Positions 8,897 through 16,940 of a stretch of DNA of 64,000 nt are shown here, in pieces. The number at the start of each line of letters is the position of its first letter. Positions within the stretch are counted from its first letter, which is position 1. Position numbers and translations under genes: made by a program. Source of the DNA: an uncultured Celeribacter sp. (lineage in GTDB: Bacteria; Pseudomonadota; Alphaproteobacteria; Rhodobacterales; Rhodobacteraceae); NCBI RefSeq assembly GCF_963675965.1, contig NZ_OY780935.1:3212501-3276500 (forward strand), in the 5' to 3' direction. Under the pieces are notes generated by a model. The model did not search any database, was not told where the DNA came from, and worked only from the letters and a program-made list of their open reading frames with translations.

Positions 8897-10101
8897 GCCT
8901 GACGGCCCCATTGCGGAAAGGGGTCGGCGTAATGTTGCCAGCGCTCCGGTGCAAAAGAGATGTCGGGCACAAGGCAGGCATCCAGTTGCGCGCGCAAATC
9001 CGTTTCATTCATGTCCGACGCGCTGCCAATGAACACCAGTTCCTGCCGCCGGTCGGCAAATTCGCCGGCAGTGCGGGCGCGCATCCGCTCTTTTTCACTT
9101 TCCGGCCAATGGCGCTCAGGCACTGCGGCCCACCACAATCCAAGCGGGGTGACGGCCACCATGGGGCCGGCGATGGACAGTTCCCCGGCCCAGTCCGGGC
9201 GGGTGGCCAGCCAGAAATGCCCCTTTGCCCGCACCACCCCGGGCAGCGGGCTGTCAAAGAAGGCTTTGATCCTTGACGGGACAAAGGGGCGCTCGGCGCG
9301 ATAGACAAAGGAGGTGATCCCATATTCATCGGTTTCGGGCGTGTGATCCGCAAAGCCATAGAGCTCCTGTGCCCATGTCGGATGCTCATGAGCGCGGTCA
9401 AAGTCGAACAGCCCTGTGTTGAGAACCTCGGCGCTGTCGACGCGGGCAAAATCGGTTTCGATGATCTTGGCGTCGGCGTTCAGCGCACGCAGGATCGTGC
9501 GCGCGGCGGCCAGTTCGGCAGGCTGGGTGTCAGACACTTTGTTCAGTACGATCACATCGGCGAATTCGATCTGGTCGGTGAGCAGGTTGACCAGCGTGCG
9601 ATCGTCGCCGGGGCCTGCGCTTTCCCCGCGCTGGGACAGGAAATCATGACTGGCATAGTCACGCAGCAGGTTGGCGGCATCGACAACCGTCACCATCGTG
9701 TCGAGCCGCGCCAGATCGGACAGGGAGCGCCCGTCTTCGTCGCGGAATTCGAATGAGGCCGCGACGGGCAGAGGCTCGGCAATGCCGGTGCTTTCGATCA
9801 CCAGCATGTCAAAACGCCCGTCTTCGGCCAGTCGGCGCACTTCGACCAGCAGATCCTCACGCAGGGTGCAGCAGATGCAGCCATTGGTCATTTCGACCAG
9901 CTTTTCTTCGCCACGCGTCAGCGCTCCTTCGGCGCGGACAAGATCGGCGTCGATGTTCACCTCGGACATGTCATTGACGATCACCGCAACGCGCAGCCCG
10001 TCGCGATTGGACAGGATGTGGTTCAAAAGCGTGGTTTTTCCTGCGCCCAGAAAGCCGGAGAGGACGGTCACCGGGAGTTTGTCGGTCATGCTTGTTTCCA
10101 T
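8893..10101 (-). CDS. COG0523 GTPase / zinc metallochaperone (ZigA/CobW-like)
   Basis: 402 residues. The Walker A motif is SGFLGAGKTTLLNHIL, the defining zinc-binding motif is NGCICCT (CxCC) near residue 75, and the guanine-specificity motif is LNKV (NKxD-like). A CobW C-terminal domain follows. G3E GTPases of this subgroup are usually Zur-repressed and deliver zinc to client enzymes during starvation. First gene of the operon; a Zur-like box lies 25 bases before the start. A second ATG four codons in (10089), preceded by GGAA, may be the real start. Confidence 0.9.
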   Translation of the reverse strand: METSMTDKLPVTVLSGFLGAGKTTLLNHILSNRDGLRVAVIVNDMSEVNIDADLVRAEGALTRGEEKLVEMTNGCICCTLREDLLVEVRRLAEDGRFDMLVIESTGIAEPLPVAASFEFRDEDGRSLSDLARLDTMVTVVDAANLLRDYASHDFLSQRGESAGPGDDRTLVNLLTDQIEFADVIVLNKVSDTQPAELAAARTILRALNADAKIIETDFARVDSAEVLNTGLFDFDRAHEHPTWAQELYGFADHTPETDEYGITSFVYRAERPFVPSRIKAFFDSPLPGVVRAKGHFWLATRPDWAGELSIAGPMVAVTPLGLWWAAVPERHWPESEKERMRARTAGEFADRRQELVFIGSASDMNETDLRAQLDACLVPDISFAPERWQHYADPFPQWGRQA

Positions 10102-10125
10102 TACGTAATATCATCACATTTTATT

Positions 10126-10140
10126 TGTGATAATATAACA
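10126..10140 (-). promoter_or_regulatory. Zur-like operator
   Basis: TGTGATAATATAACA differs at one position from TGTTATAATATAACA, the palindromic Zur-type box I know from Rhodobacterales. A weaker second match (TGTGATGATATTACG on the opposite strand, about 10103-10117) lies between it and the gene. Position just before the GTPase start fits repression when zinc is replete. Confidence 0.65.
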
Positions 10141-10255
10141 TTCCTATGGCGGCAAGATGCAAGTTCTGCCCCGGGTCCGTTTTCACGGGGCGGGGCACAG
10201 ATCCGGGGTCAAGGTTTGGTGAGCAGGGGCGCGGTGTTGGGCTCAGGTACCGGGC

Positions 10256-10540
10256 TTAGGTGGACTGCCAGTCCATGGCTTCAAAGTTTTCGCGGAAAGC
10301 GAAGCGTTCGAGATGCTTGTCGATGATCGATTTGGCGCGCACCAGACCTGCGTCGTCTTCGGCTGAAATATGCGCCGTAAGTGTTTGATTGTCCGCGTGA
10401 AGTGTGGCCGATCCCGGCGGCAGCGCAAGCTCTGCGTCGGTTTCGGTAAAGCTCACTTCGATCTTATGGGAGAAATGTTTGGCAAGCTGTTGCAGATATT
10501 TCGAGGCATGCGGGGTGTGAAACTGGCCGGTGGCGTTCAT
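10256..10540 (-). CDS. DUF2218 domain protein
   Basis: 94 residues, single domain, no signal peptide. The pattern fits DUF2218: TPHASKYLQQLAKHF at the N terminus, a central acidic strand region, and HLERFAFRENFEAMDWQ at the end. The family is often found beside siderophore transport or utilisation genes, and here it is divergent from a complete siderophore ABC importer across a 119-base intergenic region. A role in iron handling is inferred from context only. Confidence 0.75.
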   Translation of the reverse strand: MNATGQFHTPHASKYLQQLAKHFSHKIEVSFTETDAELALPPGSATLHADNQTLTAHISAEDDAGLVRAKSIIDKHLERFAFRENFEAMDWQST

Positions 10541-10659
10541 CGAAAACTCCTAGTGTTTTTATCGGAATATGCGCTGGACCTCTCCGGATCAATACCCTAA
10601 CAAAAAACTCGGAAATTGACTCGATAGCGCCGCGATGGCGTTCAACACTGGAGAACCGC

Positions 10660-11550
10660 ATGAAACACCTTTTTGCAGGGGCCCTCGTCGCCGCCACGCT
10701 CGCCGCTCCGGTCTGGGCGGACCCGATCACCGTCGAGACTGCGCGCGGCGAGGTCACGCTGGCGGACAGCCCGGACACTGTTGCGGTGTATGACATGGCC
10801 GCTCTCGATACGTTGGACGCGCTGGGGGTGCCGATCGCCGGGTCGATCAACGACATCTACCTTGACGATCTGAAATCCTATGAGGGCGATCTTGGCACGC
10901 TGTTCGAACCCGATTTTGAAGCCTTGCATGCTCTGGCGCCCGATGTGGTGATTGCCGGCGGGCGCTCCGCCGCGCAGGTCGATGCGCTGAACAAGATCGC
11001 TCCGACGCTGGATATGACCATCGGGGCGGATCTGGTCGCTGATATGCGCAAGCGGATCGACACCTATGGCGCGCTGTTTGGCAAACCGGAGAAAGCCGAA
11101 GAGCTCCACGCCGAACTGGACGCAGAATTTGCCGCCGCACAGTCCGCAGTTCAGGACAAAGGCAAAGCGCTGATCATCCTGACCAACGGACCCAAGATTG
11201 CCGCCTATGGTATCGGATCGCGGTTTGGCTGGATCCATGACGCGCTCGGCCTGCCCGAGGCTGCCGAAGGGCTGGATGTCAGCAATCACGGCGAAGCGGT
11301 GTCCTTTGAATTCATCCATGACGTGAACCCCGACTGGCTTTTGGTGATCGACCGCGTGGCGGCGATCAATGCCGAAGGCGACAGCGCCCAGACAACGCTC
11401 GACAACGCGCTGGTGCATGAGACGACGGCTTGGGAGAAAGGCCACGTGGTCTATCTGAACGCGGGCGAGATGTACCTGTCCGGCGGTGGGGTGAACTCGA
11501 TGCGTCACACGCTCGACATCCTCACCAAAGCCTTTGGTGCGGCGTCCTGA
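10660..11550 (+). CDS. siderophore ABC transporter, periplasmic substrate-binding protein (FatB/VctP/CeuE-like)
   Basis: 296 residues with a cleavable signal peptide (ends AAPVWA). Class III binding-protein fold: an N-terminal lobe with DTVAVYDMAALDTLDALGV, the interlobe LAPDVVIAGGRSA, and a C-terminal lobe with WEKGHVVYLNAGEMYLSGGG. The FatB/CeuE group binds catecholate or citrate-hydroxamate ferric siderophores. First gene of a four-gene importer (binding protein, two permeases, ATPase). No lipobox, as expected for a soluble periplasmic protein. I could not identify an iron-responsive box upstream. Confidence 0.9.
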   Translation: MKHLFAGALVAATLAAPVWADPITVETARGEVTLADSPDTVAVYDMAALDTLDALGVPIAGSINDIYLDDLKSYEGDLGTLFEPDFEALHALAPDVVIAGGRSAAQVDALNKIAPTLDMTIGADLVADMRKRIDTYGALFGKPEKAEELHAELDAEFAAAQSAVQDKGKALIILTNGPKIAAYGIGSRFGWIHDALGLPEAAEGLDVSNHGEAVSFEFIHDVNPDWLLVIDRVAAINAEGDSAQTTLDNALVHETTAWEKGHVVYLNAGEMYLSGGGVNSMRHTLDILTKAFGAAS

Positions 11551-11646
11551 ACCGGTAATGCGCCGTTTTTCGGCGCAGAGCCGCTGTGACCCAGGCAGAC
11601 CTTTCGCTGGTTCCTAAGGCCAGATCCCAAGGCCAAATCCCAAGAT

Positions 11647-12582
11647 ATGACACAGTCCTTTTTCATGACACGCCTTCTGCCGATTGGCGGTTTGGCCGTT
11701 CTGATCCTCGTGAGCCTGCTCACGGGGGTTGCTTCTTTGCGCGATGGCAATCTCTGGCTTTTGGCGGTCAGCCGCGCGCCGCGCACGGCCGCAGCCCTGT
11801 TGGCCGGGGCGTCGCTGGCGGTGGGCGGTGTCATCATGCAGATGCTGGCGCGCAACCGCTTCGTCGAGCCGGCGACCGCAGGCACGGGGCAGGCAGCCGG
11901 GCTGGGTCTTGTGGCAGTGACATTGTTCATGCCGTCAGCGGCGCTGTGGCTCAAGATGGCGGGTGCCACCGCTGCGGCCCTCATCGGCACTGCGGGCTTT
12001 CTGATGATCGTGCGCCGCCTGCCGCCGCAAGACCCGCTTCTGGTGCCTCTGTCGGGCATCGTCTATGGCGGCATCATCGGCGCGGCGGCGACCTTTCTGG
12101 CCTATGAGAACGACCTGCTGCAATACATCGACATCTGGATGAACGGCGAATTTTCAGGCGTCATGCTCGGCCGCTATGAGTTCCTTTGGATCGCGGGTGC
12201 GCTGGGCATTCTGGCCTATCTCTACGCAGATCGCTTCACCATCGCTGGGATGGGCGAAGACACGGCCACGGCGCTTGGTCTGGATTATCGCACGGTGATG
12301 ATCACCGGGCTGGCGATCGTGGCCGGGGTCACTGCGGTGACGGTGGTCACGGTCGGGATGATCCCCTTTGTCGGGCTGGTGGTGCCCAATATCGTCGCCC
12401 GTCTGGTGGGCGAAAACCTTCGCCGCAGTCTGCCGATCGTGGCGCTCAGCGGGGCGGCACTGGTTCTGGCCTGCGACATTGTCGGACGTTTGCTGCGCTT
12501 TCCCTATGAAATTCCTGTCGGCACGGTGCTGGGTGTGCTCGGTGCGGGGCTGTTTTTGTGGTTGCTCCATGCCCGACGCTAA
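11647..12582 (+). CDS. siderophore ABC transporter permease 1 (FecCD family)
   Basis: 311 residues and about nine hydrophobic segments. FecCD/BtuC signatures: the RAPRTAAALLAGASLAVGGVIMQ coupling region near residue 40, and the GMIPFVGLVVPNIVARLVG motif near 240, which carries the coupling helix that contacts the ATPase. It heterodimerises with the next permease, whose start overlaps its 3' end by 14 bases. The gap of about 95 bases after the binding-protein gene may allow differential expression. Confidence 0.9.
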   Translation: MTQSFFMTRLLPIGGLAVLILVSLLTGVASLRDGNLWLLAVSRAPRTAAALLAGASLAVGGVIMQMLARNRFVEPATAGTGQAAGLGLVAVTLFMPSAALWLKMAGATAAALIGTAGFLMIVRRLPPQDPLLVPLSGIVYGGIIGAAATFLAYENDLLQYIDIWMNGEFSGVMLGRYEFLWIAGALGILAYLYADRFTIAGMGEDTATALGLDYRTVMITGLAIVAGVTAVTVVTVGMIPFVGLVVPNIVARLVGENLRRSLPIVALSGAALVLACDIVGRLLRFPYEIPVGTVLGVLGAGLFLWLLHARR

Positions 12583-13537
12583 TCTTCATCATACGCGCCA
12601 AATGCGCCCGCTGATCTGGGCGGGTCTTGCCTGCGCCCTTGCCGCGGTGGCCTATCTGACCATCGGCGCCAGAGGCGACATGGGTTTTGTCCTGAGCTTT
12701 CGGGGCGGCAAGCTGATCGCGTTGTGTCTGGTGGCGGCCTCTGTCGCGATCTCGACGGTGGTGTTTCAGACCCTGTCCGCCAACCGCATCCTGACCCCGG
12801 CGATCATGGGGTTCGATGCGCTCTATCTGCTGTTGCAGACGGGGCTGGTCTTTACGCTGTCGGGCGTTGGATATGCCAGCCTGCCGCCGGTCGAGAAGTT
12901 CATCGTCGAAACCGGCGTGATGCTGATCGCGGCGATGGTCCTGTTCGGGGCGCTTTTGCGCAGGGGCAACGATCTGTCGAAAATGGTGCTGACCGGGATC
13001 ATCTTCGGAGTGCTGTTTCGCAGTCTGACATCGCTTCTCAACCGGCTGATCGACCCGTCGGAATTCGCTGTGGTGCAAAGCGCCTCTTTCGCGCAGTTCA
13101 ATGCGGTGAACACGGATCTTTTGTGGATCGCAGGGGCGGTCACTCTGCTGGCCTGCGGGCTTTTGATGCTGCGCCACCGCAAGCTCGATGTCATGGCGCT
13201 GGGACGCGATACGGCGATCGCGCTGGGGGTGAACCATGATCGCGAAACCCGGCTGATGCTCGGGCTAGTGGCGGTTCTGGTGTCGGTGTCGACCGCACTC
13301 GTCGGGCCGGTGGTGTTTTTCGGCCTGCTGGCGGCGGCGCTGACCTATCGGCTGGCAGGCACATGGCGTCATGCGCTGCTGTTGCCGCTTTCCGCGCTCA
13401 CTGCGGCGACCATCCTGATCGCCAGCCAGACCCTGTTTGAACGGGTGCTGAAACTGTCCACCTCCGTTTCGGTCGTGATCGAGGCGCTGGGCGGGCTGTT
13501 GTTCCTTGTCCTGATCCTGAAAGGTTCCCGCCGATGA
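12569..13537 (+). CDS. siderophore ABC transporter permease 2 (FecCD family)
   Basis: 322 residues from the ATG at 12569, which overlaps the preceding gene; an in-frame ATG at 12602 is an alternative. Nine to ten membrane segments. Family marks: VVFQTLSANRILTPAIMGFDALYLLLQT near the N terminus and LVGPVVFFGLLAAALTYRL near residue 240. Second half of the permease heterodimer, translationally coupled on both sides (its stop overlaps the ATPase start). Confidence 0.9.
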   Translation: MPDANLHHTRQMRPLIWAGLACALAAVAYLTIGARGDMGFVLSFRGGKLIALCLVAASVAISTVVFQTLSANRILTPAIMGFDALYLLLQTGLVFTLSGVGYASLPPVEKFIVETGVMLIAAMVLFGALLRRGNDLSKMVLTGIIFGVLFRSLTSLLNRLIDPSEFAVVQSASFAQFNAVNTDLLWIAGAVTLLACGLLMLRHRKLDVMALGRDTAIALGVNHDRETRLMLGLVAVLVSVSTALVGPVVFFGLLAAALTYRLAGTWRHALLLPLSALTAATILIASQTLFERVLKLSTSVSVVIEALGGLLFLVLILKGSRR

Positions 13538-14286
13538 TCGAGACCCGAAATCTCTGCGTCCATGTTGCCAATACGCCGATCCTCAAGGATGTGTCCCTGA
13601 GCATCCCCAAGGGCAAACTCACGGCGTTGGTCGGGCCGAACGGGGCGGGCAAGTCCACCTTGCTGTCCGCACTGGGCCGGATGCTGGAGCCGGCCTCGGG
13701 CTCCGTGTTGCTGGATGGACGCCCTCTGGGCAGCTTTGCCGGGCCGGAGTTGGCGCGGCATTTGTCGATCCTGCGGCAGTCGACGACGATCACGCCGCGG
13801 CTGACGGTGGCGGATCTGGTGGCCTTCGGGCGCTATCCGCATTCACAGGGCCGTCTGGGTGAAGATGATCGTGCTGAAGTCTGGCGTTCCATCGTGCGGC
13901 TTGATCTGGCCAGCTACGCGGATCGCTTTTTGGACACCCTCTCGGGCGGGCAACGTCAGCGGAGCCTGATCGCCATGACACTTGCGCAGGCCGCCGACGT
14001 GGTGTTGCTCGATGAGCCGCTGAACAATCTCGATCTGGCCCATGCCCGCCGTGTGATGCGGATCGCCCGTGAAGAGGTCGAGGCCGGGCGCACCGTGGTC
14101 TGCGTGTTGCATGATCTGACTGTGGCGGCGGCCCATGCAGATCACATCATCGCCCTCAAAGAGGGGCAGCTCCACGCCGAAGGCCCGCCCTCAGAGATGA
14201 TCACAGGCCCCGGGCTGTCTGATCTGTACGACGCCGAGGTGGAGGTGGCCGAAGTGCGGGGGCGGCGCGTGGTTTTGATGGTCTGA
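13534..14286 (+). CDS. siderophore ABC transporter ATP-binding protein (FepC family)
   Basis: 250 residues. Walker A LVGPNGAGKSTLL near residue 35, Q-loop in LRQSTTI, signature LSGGQRQRSLIAMTLAQ near 138, Walker B VVLLDEPLNNLD near 158 and H-loop VLHDLT near 192. Drives import with the two upstream permeases. Its stop codon lies inside a perfect inverted repeat shared with the converging downstream gene. Confidence 0.92.
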   Translation: MIETRNLCVHVANTPILKDVSLSIPKGKLTALVGPNGAGKSTLLSALGRMLEPASGSVLLDGRPLGSFAGPELARHLSILRQSTTITPRLTVADLVAFGRYPHSQGRLGEDDRAEVWRSIVRLDLASYADRFLDTLSGGQRQRSLIAMTLAQAADVVLLDEPLNNLDLAHARRVMRIAREEVEAGRTVVCVLHDLTVAAAHADHIIALKEGQLHAEGPPSEMITGPGLSDLYDAEVEVAEVRGRRVVLMV

Positions 14287-14309
14287 CACGCGGCTTCGGC
14301 GCGTGTCAG
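14283..14309. terminator. bidirectional hairpin spanning two converging stop codons
   Basis: CTGACACGCG / CGCGTGTCAG, a perfect 10-bp stem with a 7-base loop. Both the ATPase stop (TGA, + strand) and the SDR stop (TGA, - strand) are inside the stem. No T-run, so termination efficiency is uncertain; it may instead protect 3' ends. Confidence 0.55.
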
Positions 14310-15085
14310 GCGCCGGTCTTGCGCCGCATTTGTCGCTCATAAAAGGCGGGGGAGAGGCGGTTTAGCAAGGCGCTCAGCCTGGCCACGCGGCCCACGGGAA
14401 TAAAGGCCCGTCGCTTGTCGTAGCCCCTCAGGACCACGGCCGTAGCCTCTTCGGCGCTCATCTGGTCAAAGCCATCGGTTGCCGCACCGGGGCGGGTGGT
14501 GCCATCGGCCTGACTTTCGGGGCGTCCCGGATTGGTGGCGATGAACGAGGGGGCGGCGATCAGCACATCGACGCCATAGGCCGCTTCCTCAGAGCGCAGG
14601 GATTTGAAAAACCCCTCCATCGCGTGTTTCGAGGCTGCGTAAGCGGTGCGATGATAAAGCGGCGCAAAGCCTGCCACCGAAGAAATCGCCAGATGCACCC
14701 CGTGCGCGGCCCGGACTGCAGGCAGCAGCGCCTTGGTCAGCGCGACGGCGGCGAAATGGTTGATCTCCATCACCTTGCGGTGGCTCTCTACGCTGCTGTC
14801 GGCAAAGGCGCGAATGTGGCTGACCCCCGCACAGTGCAGGACCAGATCCACCCCGTCGCAAGCGCTCAGTATCTGCTGCACGGCGTGGCCGAGCTGACCG
14901 CTGTCGGTCAGATCAAGCCCCAAGGGCGTAATCGCAGGCCCGGCAATGTTGCTCAGCGCCTGTGACGGCAGATCCAGCGCGTAGACATGAAATCCCCGCG
15001 CAGTCAGCGCACGGCATAACGCCTGTCCCAGACCTCCGGCCGCTCCGGTTAGAACGGCTTGCTTGTGCCTCTTTGTGGCGTTCAT
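14306..15085 (-). CDS. short-chain dehydrogenase/reductase
   Basis: 259 residues from the ATG at 15085, which overlaps the upstream stop (ATGA). Classical SDR: cofactor motif TGAAGGLG near residue 14, NNAG-equivalent HCAGVSH near 85, catalytic Ser in AISSVAG near 137 and the YAASKHA Tyr/Lys pair near 150. The C-terminal PVGRVARLSALLNRLSP extension resembles membrane-associated SDRs acting on hydrophobic alcohols or ketones. Last gene of the four-gene set with epimerase, symporter and monooxygenase; likely oxidises or reduces an intermediate made by the monooxygenase. Substrate unknown. Confidence 0.88.
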   Translation of the reverse strand: MNATKRHKQAVLTGAAGGLGQALCRALTARGFHVYALDLPSQALSNIAGPAITPLGLDLTDSGQLGHAVQQILSACDGVDLVLHCAGVSHIRAFADSSVESHRKVMEINHFAAVALTKALLPAVRAAHGVHLAISSVAGFAPLYHRTAYAASKHAMEGFFKSLRSEEAAYGVDVLIAAPSFIATNPGRPESQADGTTRPGAATDGFDQMSAEEATAVVLRGYDKRRAFIPVGRVARLSALLNRLSPAFYERQMRRKTGA

Positions 15086-16026
15086 ACCAGCGTCTCCCGA
15101 CACCACAAATCGAACACCTCCGCGCTCGACAACTGCGGCTGATAGCCGAAGCCCGCCTTCAAAGCGTCATTTTCCAACACGGGGCGGTATTGCAGGAACC
15201 GCACCTGTTCGGGGCCGTAGCGCGACAGCCCCAGCGGTTTGGCAATGGCGAGTGCCGCTTTCAGCAGGCTTGCGGGCAGCCGCAGGACCGGTTTGCCAAG
15301 GCGCGCGGCCAGATCTTCGATGCCAAGCGCGCCATCGCCAGCGACGTTGTAGATGCCCGCAGGCCCGTCGGTGGCTGCGCGCAGCAGGATGCGGGCCAGA
15401 TCTTCGGTCCAGATGAAGACAAAAGGGCTGTCCGAGCCGCGAATGCCCAGCAGGCGCGGTTTGCGGAACAGCGCGGTGATCTGGTTCTCTGTGCCCTTGC
15501 CCAGCACAGTGCCGACACGTAGCACCACCTGTTGCAGCTCGGGATGATCGTGCCGCGCCCGGGCGAGGTCTTCCTCGACCTGGCGTTTGTGGTCGGAATA
15601 GGGAAACTCGGGATTGCCACGCACCGGATCGCTTTCGCGCAGTGGCACCGGATTGTCGGCGTGATAGCCATAGGCTGCCCCCGAAGAGGTCACGACCAGC
15701 CGGGTGACGTCATGGGCAAGACAGGCGTCAATCACATGGCGGGAGCCTTCGACGTCCACGCGATACGCCAGATCTCGCCCCATGCCGGGTCCGGGGGTCA
15801 CGATCGAGGCCAGATGCACCACCGTGTCCGGGCGGCATTGGCCGATGACGCAAGAGACATCGCGCTCCGATGTCACGTCCATCTTGTGAAAGGCAACCTG
15901 TTCGGGCAGCTCGGGGTGGGGTGCCAGATCGGTGGCGATCACCTCGTGGCTGGCCTCAGCTGCGAGATTTTGCACCAGCACACGGCCGATCATGCCAGAG
16001 GCGCCGGTGATCAGAATACGGGTCAT
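15082..16026 (-). CDS. NAD-dependent epimerase/dehydratase (extended SDR)
   Basis: 314 residues from the ATG at 16026, overlapping the symporter stop by four bases. Rossmann motif TGASGMIG at residues 7-14, HLASIV near 70, catalytic YSDHK (YxxxK) near 145 and a Ser pair in VVTSSGAAYG. Extended SDRs act on nucleotide sugars or, as in 3-beta-HSD-like members, on steroid-type or other hydroxy substrates. No sugar genes are nearby; the neighbours favour the second class, but that is inference. Confidence 0.85.
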   Translation of the reverse strand: MTRILITGASGMIGRVLVQNLAAEASHEVIATDLAPHPELPEQVAFHKMDVTSERDVSCVIGQCRPDTVVHLASIVTPGPGMGRDLAYRVDVEGSRHVIDACLAHDVTRLVVTSSGAAYGYHADNPVPLRESDPVRGNPEFPYSDHKRQVEEDLARARHDHPELQQVVLRVGTVLGKGTENQITALFRKPRLLGIRGSDSPFVFIWTEDLARILLRAATDGPAGIYNVAGDGALGIEDLAARLGKPVLRLPASLLKAALAIAKPLGLSRYGPEQVRFLQYRPVLENDALKAGFGYQPQLSSAEVFDLWCRETLV

Positions 16027-16940
16027 TGTGCGGCCTCCTTGCGCGACATGAAATAGGCGAGCGTGCCGCCGGAAATGGCATGCCAGATCCCCCAGAACGC
16101 GGCGACGATGGCCATGCCGCCCAGCCCGTGGAAGAAGGCAAAGATCAGAACCAGACCCAGCCCGGAATTCTGAATGCCGGTTTCGATGGTGACGGCCCGG
16201 CGGTTGAAGGGTGACAGCCCTGCAAGTGTGGCGGTCAGGTAACCCCCGCTGAAGGCCAGCGCGTTGTGGATCACCACCAGGCCGGCGATCAGCGCCGCGA
16301 ACTGCAGGAAATAGCTCCAGTTGGCTGCCAGTGCCAAAATGACGAAGGCGACGAAGATGCCCATGGAAATCCATTGCAATGGGCCACGGATTTTTGCGGT
16401 AAACGCCGGACGTCTGGCGTGGAGAACCATGCCGAGGATCAGCGGCAGGACAAGCATCAGCCCGACCGTGATCGCCACCATGACCGGATCGATGTGAGTT
16501 TCGCGCAGGATCGCACGGCTGGGCGGATAAAGCCCGCCCCAAAAGGCAATGTTCAACGGGGTCAGAAACACCGCGCCGACGGTGGCAACGCCTGTCATCG
16601 ACACCGAAAGCGCGGAATTTCCGCCCGCCCGATGGGTGATGAAGTTGGAAATATTACCGCCCGGACAGGCCGCGACAAGGATCAGACCGAGCGCGATTGA
16701 GGCGCTGGGCTTGGCAATCCAGACCAGAGCAAAGGTCAGGGCGGGCAGCACGACGAACTGTGAAAACAGCCCGACCAGAAGGGGCTTCGGACGTTTGCGC
16801 AGCGCGCTGAAATCCGAAGGCGACAGATCGATGGCGATGGCGAACATCACGATGGCCAGAATGCCGTTGAGCAGCGTAAGCGACCCGGAGCTGAAGTTTA
16901 GCGTGATGTCATCGACCTGCACAAACGCAGCCGGTTTCAT
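16023..16940 (-). CDS. bile acid:sodium symporter (BASS) family transporter
   Basis: 305 residues with nine to ten membrane segments. BASS signatures are the VAACPGGNISNFITHRAGGNSALSVSMT region near residues 90-115, the sodium-binding crossover, and the ETGIQNSGLGLVLI motif near 250. Family members import bile acids, pyruvate, pantothenate or other organic anions with sodium. Embedded between a flavin monooxygenase and two dehydrogenases and coupled to both neighbours (ATGA overlaps), it probably imports the substrate of that catabolic set. Confidence 0.88.
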   Translation of the reverse strand: MKPAAFVQVDDITLNFSSGSLTLLNGILAIVMFAIAIDLSPSDFSALRKRPKPLLVGLFSQFVVLPALTFALVWIAKPSASIALGLILVAACPGGNISNFITHRAGGNSALSVSMTGVATVGAVFLTPLNIAFWGGLYPPSRAILRETHIDPVMVAITVGLMLVLPLILGMVLHARRPAFTAKIRGPLQWISMGIFVAFVILALAANWSYFLQFAALIAGLVVIHNALAFSGGYLTATLAGLSPFNRRAVTIETGIQNSGLGLVLIFAFFHGLGGMAIVAAFWGIWHAISGGTLAYFMSRKEAAQ

